Position numbers and translations under genes: made by a program. A DNA stretch of 64,000 nucleotides from Rivularia sp034931125 (GTDB lineage Bacteria > Cyanobacteriota > Cyanobacteriia > Cyanobacteriales > Nostocaceae), in NCBI RefSeq assembly GCF_034931125.1, contig NZ_JAYGHM010000010.1, forward strand, positions 1 through 64,000, written 5' to 3'. The notes beneath the pieces were generated by a model. It ran no database searches. It saw nothing but the letters and a program-made list of their open reading frames with translations, and was not told the origin of the DNA. Positions 26,576 to 35,814 of this stretch are shown here, piece by piece. Every line of letters starts with the position of its first letter. The first letter of the stretch is position 1.

Positions 26576-27904
26576 TTAGGTTAGTGGTTCTACAATTGAA
26601 CCCATAAACAAGATACTTTGGGTTTGATTATCTCGAATAGCACAGAAAAAGGGACGGTTGACAATCATCTCAAATGGTTGTTGGCTAGGTGGTTGGGCTG
26701 ACAACAATTCTATTCCCACTGAAGTTGTTGCAGCAGCAACGGTTCCTTCTTCATTCACTTCGACAAAAGTTTTATGTTTAACTTTACCGATCTTAAGATT
26801 TGTTCCCATTGAAGAAAAATTTGCTTCTTTCCTAAATGCTTCCCCCATTCCCAAAGCTGAAAGCGCATCATTTAATGTCGCTTCATAATCCATTTTGAAG
26901 CGTGGTAAACGTACAAAGCCTTCTCGCTTGCCAAACTGAGATATCCATGTTTCCCAATTAGCTGCATTCAAATTCTCGTAAAAAGAATTCAGGTTAGAGT
27001 TTTGTTTGGGCAAAAATATATAAAAGCTAATTCTGCCATTATCCCCATAAGGTAAACTTACGGCTTGAAATTGTGCGTTTTCATAATATCTATAGTCACC
27101 CGATTGTGACATCATCGGATGCTGTTTTTCTTGACCCGATAACAGATAAAATGGAAAATTGGCTGTTTCTTCTGGTTTAAATTCCTTTGTCCAACTGCCT
27201 TTAAAGTAAATTGCGTTAAGTAGAAATAGTACTTGATCGGGGTCTATTTTATCGACAATTTTTTCTATTTTACCTTGGGTATTTTCTTTAACCCAATTAT
27301 TAATTTTATCGGGTGCGTCTGTCCGTGCAAAATCTAAATTTGTTACCTTGGCTTGATAAAACTGTTGATTTTTCTGAATAAAATCTGGTTTCAAGCTAGC
27401 ATTTTTATCTGCCCATAGCGAGTTAGCTACATTTAATGTGACTTTAGAGTCGGGATTTTCTAAACTAGCTTTTAATTTTGCTCCAGCAGAATTTATTTGT
27501 TGAAGGTTCATCCCCTGAAATTCCAACGCTTTAGCCATTGCTGTTTGCGTACTACCGCTGGCCCCGTTGTAAGTCATAGCTAGAGCAAGAGCGATGCTTG
27601 AAGGTGAAACAAATATATTTTTGGTATTATCTTGATTTAACAGTTGGGAAAATAAATTAAAACCAAACTTCGTATTTGCAGAGACTAATTTTGTATCGAG
27701 CAATGCAGCTCGATCTGAAACTGGTAACTCCGATTGCCCAAAAGGTGATTCGGCAAGAGCGCTCTTACTCTCATTAACTTGAGAACATCCTATAACACCC
27801 ATAAGCATTACGCTCGCAGCGGCTAGAACATAACGTCTTCCTAAACTCACCGCGTAACGTCTTTGTAAAAAGTTTTGCTGAGCGTTGCTTAATTTTTGTT
27901 TCAT
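26576..27904 (-). CDS. Serpin (serine protease inhibitor), lipoprotein
   Basis: Suicide inhibitor of serine or cysteine proteases, probably anchored outside the plasma membrane. From ATG 27904 the N-terminus is basic with a twin arginine (GRRYVLAAA) and a lipobox GVIGC with Cys40, so a lipoprotein, possibly Tat-exported. The serpin fold follows: LNVANSLWADKNASL, LLNAIYFKGSWTKEF, and the C-terminal signature NRPFFCAIRDNQTQSILFMG. The hinge EEGTVAAATTSVGIE (P17-P3) has small residues at P14-P9, as in inhibitory serpins; counting gives a P1-P1' near Leu-Ser, suggesting elastase- or chymotrypsin-like targets (inference). An earlier ATG at 27931 adds nine residues. Confidence 0.9.
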   Translation of the reverse strand: MKQKLSNAQQNFLQRRYAVSLGRRYVLAAASVMLMGVIGCSQVNESKSALAESPFGQSELPVSDRAALLDTKLVSANTKFGFNLFSQLLNQDNTKNIFVSPSSIALALAMTYNGASGSTQTAMAKALEFQGMNLQQINSAGAKLKASLENPDSKVTLNVANSLWADKNASLKPDFIQKNQQFYQAKVTNLDFARTDAPDKINNWVKENTQGKIEKIVDKIDPDQVLFLLNAIYFKGSWTKEFKPEETANFPFYLLSGQEKQHPMMSQSGDYRYYENAQFQAVSLPYGDNGRISFYIFLPKQNSNLNSFYENLNAANWETWISQFGKREGFVRLPRFKMDYEATLNDALSALGMGEAFRKEANFSSMGTNLKIGKVKHKTFVEVNEEGTVAAATTSVGIELLSAQPPSQQPFEMIVNRPFFCAIRDNQTQSILFMGSIVEPLT

Positions 27905-28173
27905 ATGAATACCATTCTCACCATCCCACATTATTATGACTATGACATCTATTGCTAAAAAGTACTCGGATGGTTACACTTTTGGCAACAGAATATTATT
28001 GTCAACTATTGATTAAATTATTAAATTAAATTTAAACTAAATCTTCAGCTAAAAGTTTTCTAGATTACAGAAAATAAAATAATATCATATAATATCCTCA
28101 AGATAGAGGTAATTAATAGTAAAAATATATATGAATTGTTTAGTGAAACCGATTCTTCTGACTTTTTGGTGCA

Positions 28174-30558
28174 ATGAGCGATAAAAACCATAGCTGTGTG
28201 AATAACAACATTTCCTTTCAAGAAGTTTTAATGCTTGTGTCGAGTCTATTTATGGCTAAAACAGGCAAGCATCTTTCTAACATAGAGGTTTTGGTTTTAC
28301 GTGGTTCTTGGAAAAGTCAAAAATACAACCAAATTGCTGCGGAAGGTGGCTATACTGACGAATATCTTAAAAATGATGTTGGTCCAAAACTTTGGAAACG
28401 TTTGTCGCAAGCTTTAGGAAAGAAAATTAATAAAAATAATTTTAAAGCAATTTTTGAGGAGCAACTTTATCAGGCAAAACAAGGAAAAACAATCGCCAAG
28501 GAGTTAATCGAAAAAGAAGCTTTTATTAACAATCTAATTCCAGAAATACCTCAACCGATATATCACAATCTGCCATCACGCGATTATACAAAATTAATTG
28601 GTCGCGAAGCTGAAGCGAAAAGACTCTTAGAACTACTTTCTTTTGAATCCATGACTCCTTGCGTAAGCATTGAAGGAATTGGAGGTGTGGGAAAAACTAC
28701 CTTAGCTTTAGATATTGCTTACCGTTGTTTTACAGCTAGTAATGATATTTATTTAGGAAGAACGTCAGCAGAAAATATCCCAACTTTTGAATTAATCGTT
28801 TTTACTTCTGCCAAAACTGATTTTTTTACCTCCAAAGGAATTTTACCTCGCTTAAGAAGAGAAAAAACTTTAAGCGATATTTTTGCAAGTATAATCCGCA
28901 CTATTAGCTTTTATAATTCTCCCCCCGCAAATTTTATCCAAGCCTACGAGCAAATCTACAAATACCTGGCAAGTATGCGGACTTTGCTAATTATTGATAA
29001 TTTAGATACTTCAGAAGAAATTCAGCAAGTATTGAGCTTTTTATCCGAACTTCCACCAACAGTAAAAGCTTTAATTACTAGTCGCGACAAAACCCCTTTT
29101 AATGCAATTCGGTTATCATCTTTAACTCAAACAGAAGCCTTACTATTGATTCAGCAAAAGGCAGCCGAAAAACAAGTAAACTTGAGTTTAAAGCAATATG
29201 TTCAGCTATACCGAACTACAGGGGGAATTCCGGCCGCAATTATCTACGCGATCGGTCAGTTAAATGCTGGTTACAGCTTTGCTGATGTAACTTCTTGCTT
29301 AATACCCTATCGAGGAGATTTCTGCCGATTTTATTTTGAGAGTTCCGTGCAGCCATTAAAAGGACAAGCAGCATACTACTTTTTAATGGCTTTGTCACTA
29401 TTTGCTAAACCTCCATTACTGTCAACATTACGAGCCGTTGCTGGGGTAGATAATGCCTTGACGGCAGATGGTTTAGCTAAATTGCAGCAGCTTTCCTTGA
29501 TTAATTATTACCAAGAACGTTACAGGATGTTACCTTTAACTCGCGAATACGCGCTTTTAGAAATGTCTTGCAATCCAGAATTTGAAATGAATACCCGCGA
29601 CCGTTGGGTAAACTGGTATTTAGATTTTGCTCAACAGCACGGAGGTAAAGATTGGCGAGAATGGCAAGATTATCAACATTTGGAGCAAGAATGGGATAAT
29701 TTGACAGAAGTAATTGAATGGTGTGTAAAAGACGACCGTTATCGCGATGTCTGCAAGCTGTGGCGAGATGTTAAATGTTATACATATTCCCTTGCTTATC
29801 GGCAAAATCGTTTGATTCATTGGGAAGCACCGCTGTTGTGGTTGGAATGGCTCAGTGAAGCGGCTATGTTACGTCAAGACTTGGCGATCGCAGCCCAAAT
29901 GATTGGCGATCGCGCTTGGAAGTTGACTTTAATGGGAGAAGAATATCTTGCTGTAGCGGATGATTTATTTAGTCAAGCTTGGAAATTGCGCGAGCATCTA
30001 ACATTAGATATGCAAGTGGATTTAGCAATTCATATTAGTGTATGGCATATTCAAAAGCAGCAATTTGTCAAAGCAACGAATTGGTTAAACCAAGCTCAAA
30101 ATTTATTAGATAATTCCGATAATTCTCAAATTGATTCGTCGAATGCGACTCGTTTATCCATACATATTCTTTATTATCAAGGCGAGATTAATTATAAAAA
30201 TGGAAATTATCAAGCGAGTAAAGCTCAGTTTAAACAAATATTTCAACAAGCTCAATCAATTAATTGGCGACGTGCAAGTTTTCTTGCTAAAGACTTTTTA
30301 GCAGATATTGCCATCAAGCAGGGGAATTTAAATCAAGCTCAAAATTATTTAACAGAACTTTTGCAAGTAGCAGAGAACAATCAAGATAAATGTAGTAGAG
30401 CTTATACAAAGCGTTCTTTGGGTCGTTTGGAAGAGAAATTAGGTAATTTAAATATAGCCGAACGTTGGGTAAATGAAGCGATGAAAGATTTCCAAACTTT
30501 AGGTATGCAGACGGAAGCAATGGAAGCTCGGCGATTGCTACAGGCTATTCAGTCTTGA
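28174..30558 (+). CDS. STAND NTPase (NB-ARC type) with TPR-like repeats
   Basis: Large signal-transduction ATPase of 794 residues. The first ~100 residues (FQEVLMLVSSLFMAKTGKHL... LRGSWKSQKYNQIA) match the helix-turn-helix-like domain found at the N-terminus of cyanobacterial vWA-MoxR-associated and STAND proteins (from memory). Then comes an NB-ARC ATPase: Walker A GIGGVGKTT at 168-176, Walker B TLLIIDNLD at 270-278, sensor ITSRD near 308, and a winged-helix region. The C-terminal half carries TPR-like helical repeats (YYQGEINYKNGNYQASKAQF; QGNLNQAQNYLTELLQVAEN; RLEEKLGNLNIAERWVNEAM). Such proteins are switches that oligomerise on ligand binding; roles include transcription control and phage defence. 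No effector domain is seen. Confidence 0.85.
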   Translation: MSDKNHSCVNNNISFQEVLMLVSSLFMAKTGKHLSNIEVLVLRGSWKSQKYNQIAAEGGYTDEYLKNDVGPKLWKRLSQALGKKINKNNFKAIFEEQLYQAKQGKTIAKELIEKEAFINNLIPEIPQPIYHNLPSRDYTKLIGREAEAKRLLELLSFESMTPCVSIEGIGGVGKTTLALDIAYRCFTASNDIYLGRTSAENIPTFELIVFTSAKTDFFTSKGILPRLRREKTLSDIFASIIRTISFYNSPPANFIQAYEQIYKYLASMRTLLIIDNLDTSEEIQQVLSFLSELPPTVKALITSRDKTPFNAIRLSSLTQTEALLLIQQKAAEKQVNLSLKQYVQLYRTTGGIPAAIIYAIGQLNAGYSFADVTSCLIPYRGDFCRFYFESSVQPLKGQAAYYFLMALSLFAKPPLLSTLRAVAGVDNALTADGLAKLQQLSLINYYQERYRMLPLTREYALLEMSCNPEFEMNTRDRWVNWYLDFAQQHGGKDWREWQDYQHLEQEWDNLTEVIEWCVKDDRYRDVCKLWRDVKCYTYSLAYRQNRLIHWEAPLLWLEWLSEAAMLRQDLAIAAQMIGDRAWKLTLMGEEYLAVADDLFSQAWKLREHLTLDMQVDLAIHISVWHIQKQQFVKATNWLNQAQNLLDNSDNSQIDSSNATRLSIHILYYQGEINYKNGNYQASKAQFKQIFQQAQSINWRRASFLAKDFLADIAIKQGNLNQAQNYLTELLQVAENNQDKCSRAYTKRSLGRLEEKLGNLNIAERWVNEAMKDFQTLGMQTEAMEARRLLQAIQS

Positions 30559-30784
30559 TGATAGTAAATTAAGTTAAGATATTGAACTAAAATTTTATTG
30601 TTCGGCGTGTTAATCCGTACAAAAATAGCTATAGTACGATAAATTATAAAGCAAGATATTAAGATTGATTTAGGGGCATTACGGAGAAATTTGTTAATTC
30701 ATCTTGCTACGCTTGTACCAAGCTGTCCGAAAAAATAATCAGGCGTTTAAGATAGTCGAAAATTATTCGTCAATAGAATTATAA

Positions 30785-33115
30785 ATGACAAAATCATTTA
30801 TCGAAAACAACACCACAGCAATTACTGATAAAACCGAGAAGTTGGTTCTGAGGAATTATCAAGAAGAAGTCATTCACTCCGTTTACGATTTTTTTACAGC
30901 GGGTAAAAAACGCATTCTAGTTTACGCTCCAACTGGAGCAGGTAAGACAGTTATCGCATCACAGATTATTGGCGATTACGTAAAACAGGGTAAAAGGGTA
31001 TTATTCCTAGTCCATCGCGGTAAACTTGTCAAACAAACAACACGAACATTAAACAAATTTTTTAATATTGAACCGAGCATAATTTGGGCAGATTATGCAA
31101 AGCCCGATTATACAAAGTTGGTTCAAATTGCAATGCTGCAAACCATCCAAAACCGCGAACTTCCACCAGATGTTGATTTAGTAATTTTGGATGAAGCACA
31201 CACAGCTTCTTACTACAAAGTTTGGCGACGAATTTTAAATACCTATGCGGGGAAAATTTGGTGTCTTAACCAAAAAGTTGATTTTTTAGGACTCTCAGCA
31301 TCACCGTGGAGATCCAAAAATAAAGAAGGATATTGTCAATATTTTGATGAGATAGTTAAAGCACCTTATCCGGGTGAATTAATAGAACGTAATCACTTGT
31401 GTCGCGCTCGTCAGTTTGCTTACACTCATTTGATCGATGAAAGTAAATTGCAAAGTAGTGATGGAGAATTTACTCAAACTAGCATGGCTGAGGTTTGCGA
31501 TACTGAATTTAATGCAGAACTAATCAAAATTTATCTAGAAAAAACGATTGATAATAGCCGTAAACCGATCGCCTTTTGTGCAACAGTGCAGCAAGCTGAA
31601 AATCTCGCGCAACAATTCCTACTTCATGGTATTGAAGCTAAATGCATTATTAGTGATACCCCAGAAAGAGAACGCGATATCATCTTTGATGAATTTAGTA
31701 ACGGTAAAACACAGTTAATTAGTAGTGTCGGTGTACTTTGTGAAGGTTTCGATGAGCCGAGTGTGACTGCTATTTTGGTATGTCGTCCGATCAAATCTAG
31801 AGCTTTATGGGTGCAAATTTGTGGGCGCGGATTACGGATATTTGAAGGTAAAGAAGATTGCTGGTTTTTTGATTTTTGCGGGAATATACGGCGAATCGGA
31901 ATGCCTACCGAGAGCTTTGAATTAAAACTTTGTGCTGATGGTAAAGAAGACCCACCAGAAGAAACTAAACCTTGTCCTCGATGCGGATCGGAAATAAACA
32001 AATTTCTCGTCGTATGTCCTTATTGTGGATATGAATTTGGTGGTGGAGATAAACTATTAGCTAAAAGACACAAGCGTAAATTTGAGGAAGTACTGACTCC
32101 AGAACAGAAAAAACAAGTTAATTTTCTCAAAAATACTGCTTTAAATGCTGTTAATAAGCAAACAGGTTTAGATGGATTAGAAGACAAGTTTAAAGATAAA
32201 TACGATTACTATCCCCCGCTAGATTGGTTTGATGGACTATTATTTGGTCACGTTGATGGTAATTTTACGGGTTGGGAAGAAACCGTACAAATATTGTGGA
32301 GATATCTACTTAAAACAACGGACGATACACCCCGTCAAAGTAAATTAAATAAACATCGCATTGAAAGAGAATTTAAAAGCGCTATCAAAGAGACTCGTAA
32401 AGTACTTAGTGAACGCTATTCTGGTAAGGATATTAATACTGAGCAAAGAGCGAAATTAGTTAATCATGATATCAGTCAAATACTTAAATATAAGCCTTGG
32501 TGGGCGATTTTTGGTTCAAACCAACCCTTGGACAAAGAATACTTGAAATATGCTTACACAAGAGTTGTAGCAAGCAACGAAATGAAATACGGCGAACCCG
32601 AACAGCGAAAGATTAAACAAAGTATTCTGGCTTTATTAGGTATTGCTTATACCGAAGCTTTAAAATACCACAACCAAGATCGGGAGCTAATTAACAATCA
32701 TATATCTTTTATCCACGAGTCGTTAGGTAAAAATAATTTTCAAGCAATCCAAAATTACATTTCGTTACTAGAATTTGACTCTAAAACTTTGGTATGGCGA
32801 TCGCTATCTCAAAAAGAACGGGATGAGTATCAACATTGGAAGCTTTCCCAATTCCAGCCAAAGGATAAACCAGCACCATCCCAGCACCACAGCGACATTA
32901 AAATAGATCCACCCCTTTTGAAGCATTTACCCAAACCAGCTTCACCATCCGAACAAAACCGTAGTAGGGAAGTAGCAAGGAATCAAACCAAAAATGTTTT
33001 ATTTCAATCTAATAGTTACTCCAGTCAAAATGAATCTCAACGTGATTGGAGCGGCGTAAAATATGACCCCGCTTGGGACGATGGTTCCGCATTCCCTTCT
33101 TTAGATCCGGATTAA
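30785..33115 (+). CDS. SF2 DEAD/DEAH helicase, RadD-like, with zinc ribbon
   Basis: ATP-dependent nucleic-acid remodelling enzyme of superfamily 2. Of 776 residues the first ~390 hold the helicase core: Q-like motif LRNYQEEVI (22-30), motif I APTGAGKTVIA (near 46-56), motif II DEAH near 127, motif III SASPW near 163, motif V GVLCEGFDEP near 314 and motif VI QICGRGLR near 340. A zinc ribbon with CPRCG and CPYCG follows (near 397-418), as in RadD/YejH, then a ~350-residue charged C-terminal region that I cannot assign. It follows the STAND gene by 226 bases on the same strand. RadD-type repair or a defence role are both possible. Confidence 0.82.
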   Translation: MTKSFIENNTTAITDKTEKLVLRNYQEEVIHSVYDFFTAGKKRILVYAPTGAGKTVIASQIIGDYVKQGKRVLFLVHRGKLVKQTTRTLNKFFNIEPSIIWADYAKPDYTKLVQIAMLQTIQNRELPPDVDLVILDEAHTASYYKVWRRILNTYAGKIWCLNQKVDFLGLSASPWRSKNKEGYCQYFDEIVKAPYPGELIERNHLCRARQFAYTHLIDESKLQSSDGEFTQTSMAEVCDTEFNAELIKIYLEKTIDNSRKPIAFCATVQQAENLAQQFLLHGIEAKCIISDTPERERDIIFDEFSNGKTQLISSVGVLCEGFDEPSVTAILVCRPIKSRALWVQICGRGLRIFEGKEDCWFFDFCGNIRRIGMPTESFELKLCADGKEDPPEETKPCPRCGSEINKFLVVCPYCGYEFGGGDKLLAKRHKRKFEEVLTPEQKKQVNFLKNTALNAVNKQTGLDGLEDKFKDKYDYYPPLDWFDGLLFGHVDGNFTGWEETVQILWRYLLKTTDDTPRQSKLNKHRIEREFKSAIKETRKVLSERYSGKDINTEQRAKLVNHDISQILKYKPWWAIFGSNQPLDKEYLKYAYTRVVASNEMKYGEPEQRKIKQSILALLGIAYTEALKYHNQDRELINNHISFIHESLGKNNFQAIQNYISLLEFDSKTLVWRSLSQKERDEYQHWKLSQFQPKDKPAPSQHHSDIKIDPPLLKHLPKPASPSEQNRSREVARNQTKNVLFQSNSYSSQNESQRDWSGVKYDPAWDDGSAFPSLDPD

Positions 33116-33140
33116 GCTTCGACTTCTATATATCTGCAAT

Positions 33141-33626
33141 CTAGACTTCACCTTCTGTTTGCAAAATAAAATTAATCAGCGACGCACAACGGTAAACCAT
33201 CGCAGCACGGCTATCAACACCAAGTTTGATAAAACTTCGCCGTAAGTGAGTTGAAACAGTCCACTCACTAATTTGCAGTCGATTAGCAATTTGTTTGTTT
33301 GAATAACCTAGAGCAGTGAAAGCAGCAATCTGTAACTCTCGTGCGGTTAATAAATCCGTGATGTTAGGCTCTAAAGTTTTAAATGTAATTTTAGGCTTGA
33401 CAATTAAACAGTATTGATCGTCAACTTCAATTCGCCCAACAATCGAATAGTAATCGGCTTCCTCTGACGGAATTAAATCGTGTTCTGCATAATCTTCCGA
33501 GTTTTTCCCAAAGCAAACAATTATATATTTAGAATCTTGTACGCAAAATTCCCCTATAATGCCTAATCCAATTGATTGAGCTAATGCTTGAAGAGAAGCT
33601 TTATTTTGATTTATTAAATTATTCAT
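33141..33626 (-). CDS. LuxR-family transcriptional regulator
   Basis: DNA-binding regulator of 161 residues. The C-terminal ~65 residues are a GerE/LuxR helix-turn-helix: LTARELQIAAFTALGYSNKQ then IANRLQISEWTVSTHLRRSF, ending KLGVDSRAAMVYRC. The N-terminal ~95 residues (ALAQSIGLGIIGEFCVQDSKYIIV...) form a small domain that I do not recognise, not an obvious receiver or autoinducer-binding domain. It lies 36 bases after the hypothetical gene at 33663-34517 on the same strand, likely co-transcribed, and is convergent with the helicase gene. The target is unknown. Confidence 0.85.
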   Translation of the reverse strand: MNNLINQNKASLQALAQSIGLGIIGEFCVQDSKYIIVCFGKNSEDYAEHDLIPSEEADYYSIVGRIEVDDQYCLIVKPKITFKTLEPNITDLLTARELQIAAFTALGYSNKQIANRLQISEWTVSTHLRRSFIKLGVDSRAAMVYRCASLINFILQTEGEV

Positions 33627-33662
33627 AGTAATAGCAGTAAATTATAAAATTACTGACGAATG

Positions 33663-34517
33663 CTAAAGTTGATACCAAAATCCTTGAATGTTTGTCCACA
33701 GATAATTCTCTGGTTCTAAATTTAAGATTTCTTGAGAACAACATTCTTGAATTATCCGATTTGTCATCGGTTTAGTTTGCACTGAAGCAGAAGGAACTAC
33801 TAAATGTAGAACAACAATATGGATATCAGCCCAAAAAAGTTTAGCTAATCCAGCATTAATAATTAGTTGACGTAAATATTGGCGTTCAATAGCAACAATC
33901 GGGTCTTTTTCTGTTCGAGTTTGACAAGGTATATCCCAACTCTCTAAAGCTTTGCATATATCTGGAGGAAGATTTTTTTCATAATCTTCACGCGATTGAT
34001 AGGTAAGAATAAACGCAGACCCCAAACTCGCAGCAAGTGCTACAGCATCTCGAAAAGCCAAGGTTAAAACATCGTTGGTTGAAGGAAACTGGTTAATTTT
34101 GCTGTCTAGCGATCGCGCTAAAGATTCCCAATGTGAAAAAATTTCTGGTTCTCTCTCTTTAGGAATTAATGAGTTGCCCAGGTTCTCTCCCAGCCAGAAT
34201 AAATTTAGCCGATTTAGGTCTCTTTCTCCTCGTAGTTTTTCCCATTCTTTTAAAGACCAAAGCGTTTCTTCCAAAAAGGTACGTTTCTCAAGTAGCTTTG
34301 TTGAGGTATTCACCCTTGGAACAACTAACTCTGGTCGCTGCAAGTACAGGTTAATATTGTCGATAATGTACCATAGTTCTCGCACTACCCACAATTCCAT
34401 TACGGACCATAGGTTTTTATATAGAAGTAGTCCGGAGTAAGATAAAGCAAGGGCTGGATCTATTACGCAGCGAGGACGTTGTTGATTACTTTTGAATAAA
34501 CTTACTGCCTGCATCAC
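33663..34517 (-). CDS. Hypothetical protein, probable operon partner of the LuxR gene
   Basis: 284 residues, family not recognised. It is soluble, with no signal peptide. It begins CVIDPALALSYSGLLLYKNLWSVMELWVVRE (not a membrane anchor; mixed polar), has a charged middle (LEETLWSLKEWEKLRGERDLN) and a C-terminal half with DAVALAASLGSAFILTYQSRED and ERQYLRQLIINAGLAKLFWADI. The distribution of aromatic and acidic residues suggests a mixed alpha/beta enzyme or a nuclease-like domain, but no catalytic motif is convincing. Two adjacent ATG codons at the start. Confidence 0.6.
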   Translation of the reverse strand: MMQAVSLFKSNQQRPRCVIDPALALSYSGLLLYKNLWSVMELWVVRELWYIIDNINLYLQRPELVVPRVNTSTKLLEKRTFLEETLWSLKEWEKLRGERDLNRLNLFWLGENLGNSLIPKEREPEIFSHWESLARSLDSKINQFPSTNDVLTLAFRDAVALAASLGSAFILTYQSREDYEKNLPPDICKALESWDIPCQTRTEKDPIVAIERQYLRQLIINAGLAKLFWADIHIVVLHLVVPSASVQTKPMTNRIIQECCSQEILNLEPENYLWTNIQGFWYQL

Positions 34518-35814
34518 CTGATAATCTCGTATAATTTCACTAATTGTTAGTTGGTCAGCAGTATTGTTGTATGCTTATTGCTGTGTTAAAGTTTTTTTTC
34601 AATCAACTTACGATTTTAAAAGTTATAATTACGCAACGATTGGACTATCTAAGACAATCCTTTATTTGTCTATTTAACTTAATTTATGTATTTTACTTTT
34701 TACATTATCTATCTAAATATATGACTTCCTTTTTAGGCAGTACATATAGTGGTGAGTAGATTTACATAAAATACTTGTTGCTCGATCTTTCAACTTATAA
34801 AACTATAATTAATTACAACCTTTCTGTATCGTATCTAACAAATTAGATTATTTTTTTCCTTTAATAAAACAATATTTGATTCGGAATATTTACTCAAATA
34901 AAATTAGTAAGTAAGTGAACAAAAATATTTACCGTCATTACGAGCGAAGCGAAGTAATCCCAGCCCTTGCGTTAGCGGAGCGTGTCCGATAGGACATATG
35001 CTTCGTTACGCTTCGCTGCACTCGCAATGACATTGTGTAATTAATTATGTTTAACTACTTAATTGCAATTGCAAATATTGATTTAGATGGCGAAACCATA
35101 TCTTCTCGCACAACTTTCATGCATTTGAAATCCCAGAAAAAAATTAATTACTTTTAGTATACACATGAAATTATTACAAACAAGCTATTTGCTTGATTAG
35201 ACTTATATTAATCTTCTACTTAAGTAAATAGAGTTAAATATATTGCTTAAAAAAATATTTCATATCTAATTAATTGACAATAATTCTAAAATATATAGTT
35301 TCAAAAAGCTCGCTATGTCAGAGTTGAATCGGGTTTGAGGTTATAACAAAGCATCAAACTTTTAAATAATCTCCGATCGATGTCTAACATTTTATACATA
35401 AATAATTAATATTAATATTTATCAAGTTTCCTTTTCAAAATTTGGTTTAGACATTTAGACAGTGGTATTGGTCAATAAATTATTTGAAAAACTGTTTTTA
35501 TTTTATTTTATTTTTTGATTGATAGAAAACTAGATTAAGTAAATCTGTCGTAGGTCTGATATTTCACTTAAATTTATTACCTAAGAGATAGCACAAATAT
35601 GCTACCTCAACTCAACTACTGTGAAAAAGCGACTTGAATTCATTGTATTATCGTTTTATTACTAGAGTCAGCAAGCAAACTAATATATCTCACATAGAAA
35701 GTCAGCAGAAATAACTATATAAAGTTATTGTCTGCTCTATCCCAAATGCGCCGATAACAAGTTTTTCACAGTTTCATATTCATATTGTACGGTATTGAAT
35801 TTTCTTCATGCCAG
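34518..35814. other. 1.3-kb intergenic region before the lipid synthase operon
   Basis: AT-rich, with no supported gene. It contains a 98-base palindromic repeat (34934-35031) and then about 780 bases leading into the first synthase gene, presumably the operon promoter(s). I searched by eye for GTA-N8-TAC (NtcA) sites in the last 250 bases and found none. Confidence 0.5.
34934..35031. repeat. Palindromic dispersed repeat (GTCATTRCGAG type)
   Basis: Starts GTCATTACGAGCGAAGCG and ends with the imperfect complement CGCTTCGCTGCACTCGCAAT followed by GAC, so the 98 bases form a long interrupted hairpin. An internal segment resembles 11381-11407. Non-coding; of the REP/MITE kind. Confidence 0.6.

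Noticed and set aside
34544..34759. 71-codon frame upstream of the synthase locus
   Set aside because: Hydrophobic because of AT-rich DNA (Phe, Leu, Tyr runs), no ribosome-binding site and no motif.
35560..35785. NtcA-type site (GTA-N8-TAC) before the synthase operon
   Set aside because: Candidates such as GTAAATCTGTCGTAG and GTATTATCGTTTTATTAC fail on the second half-site or on spacing.
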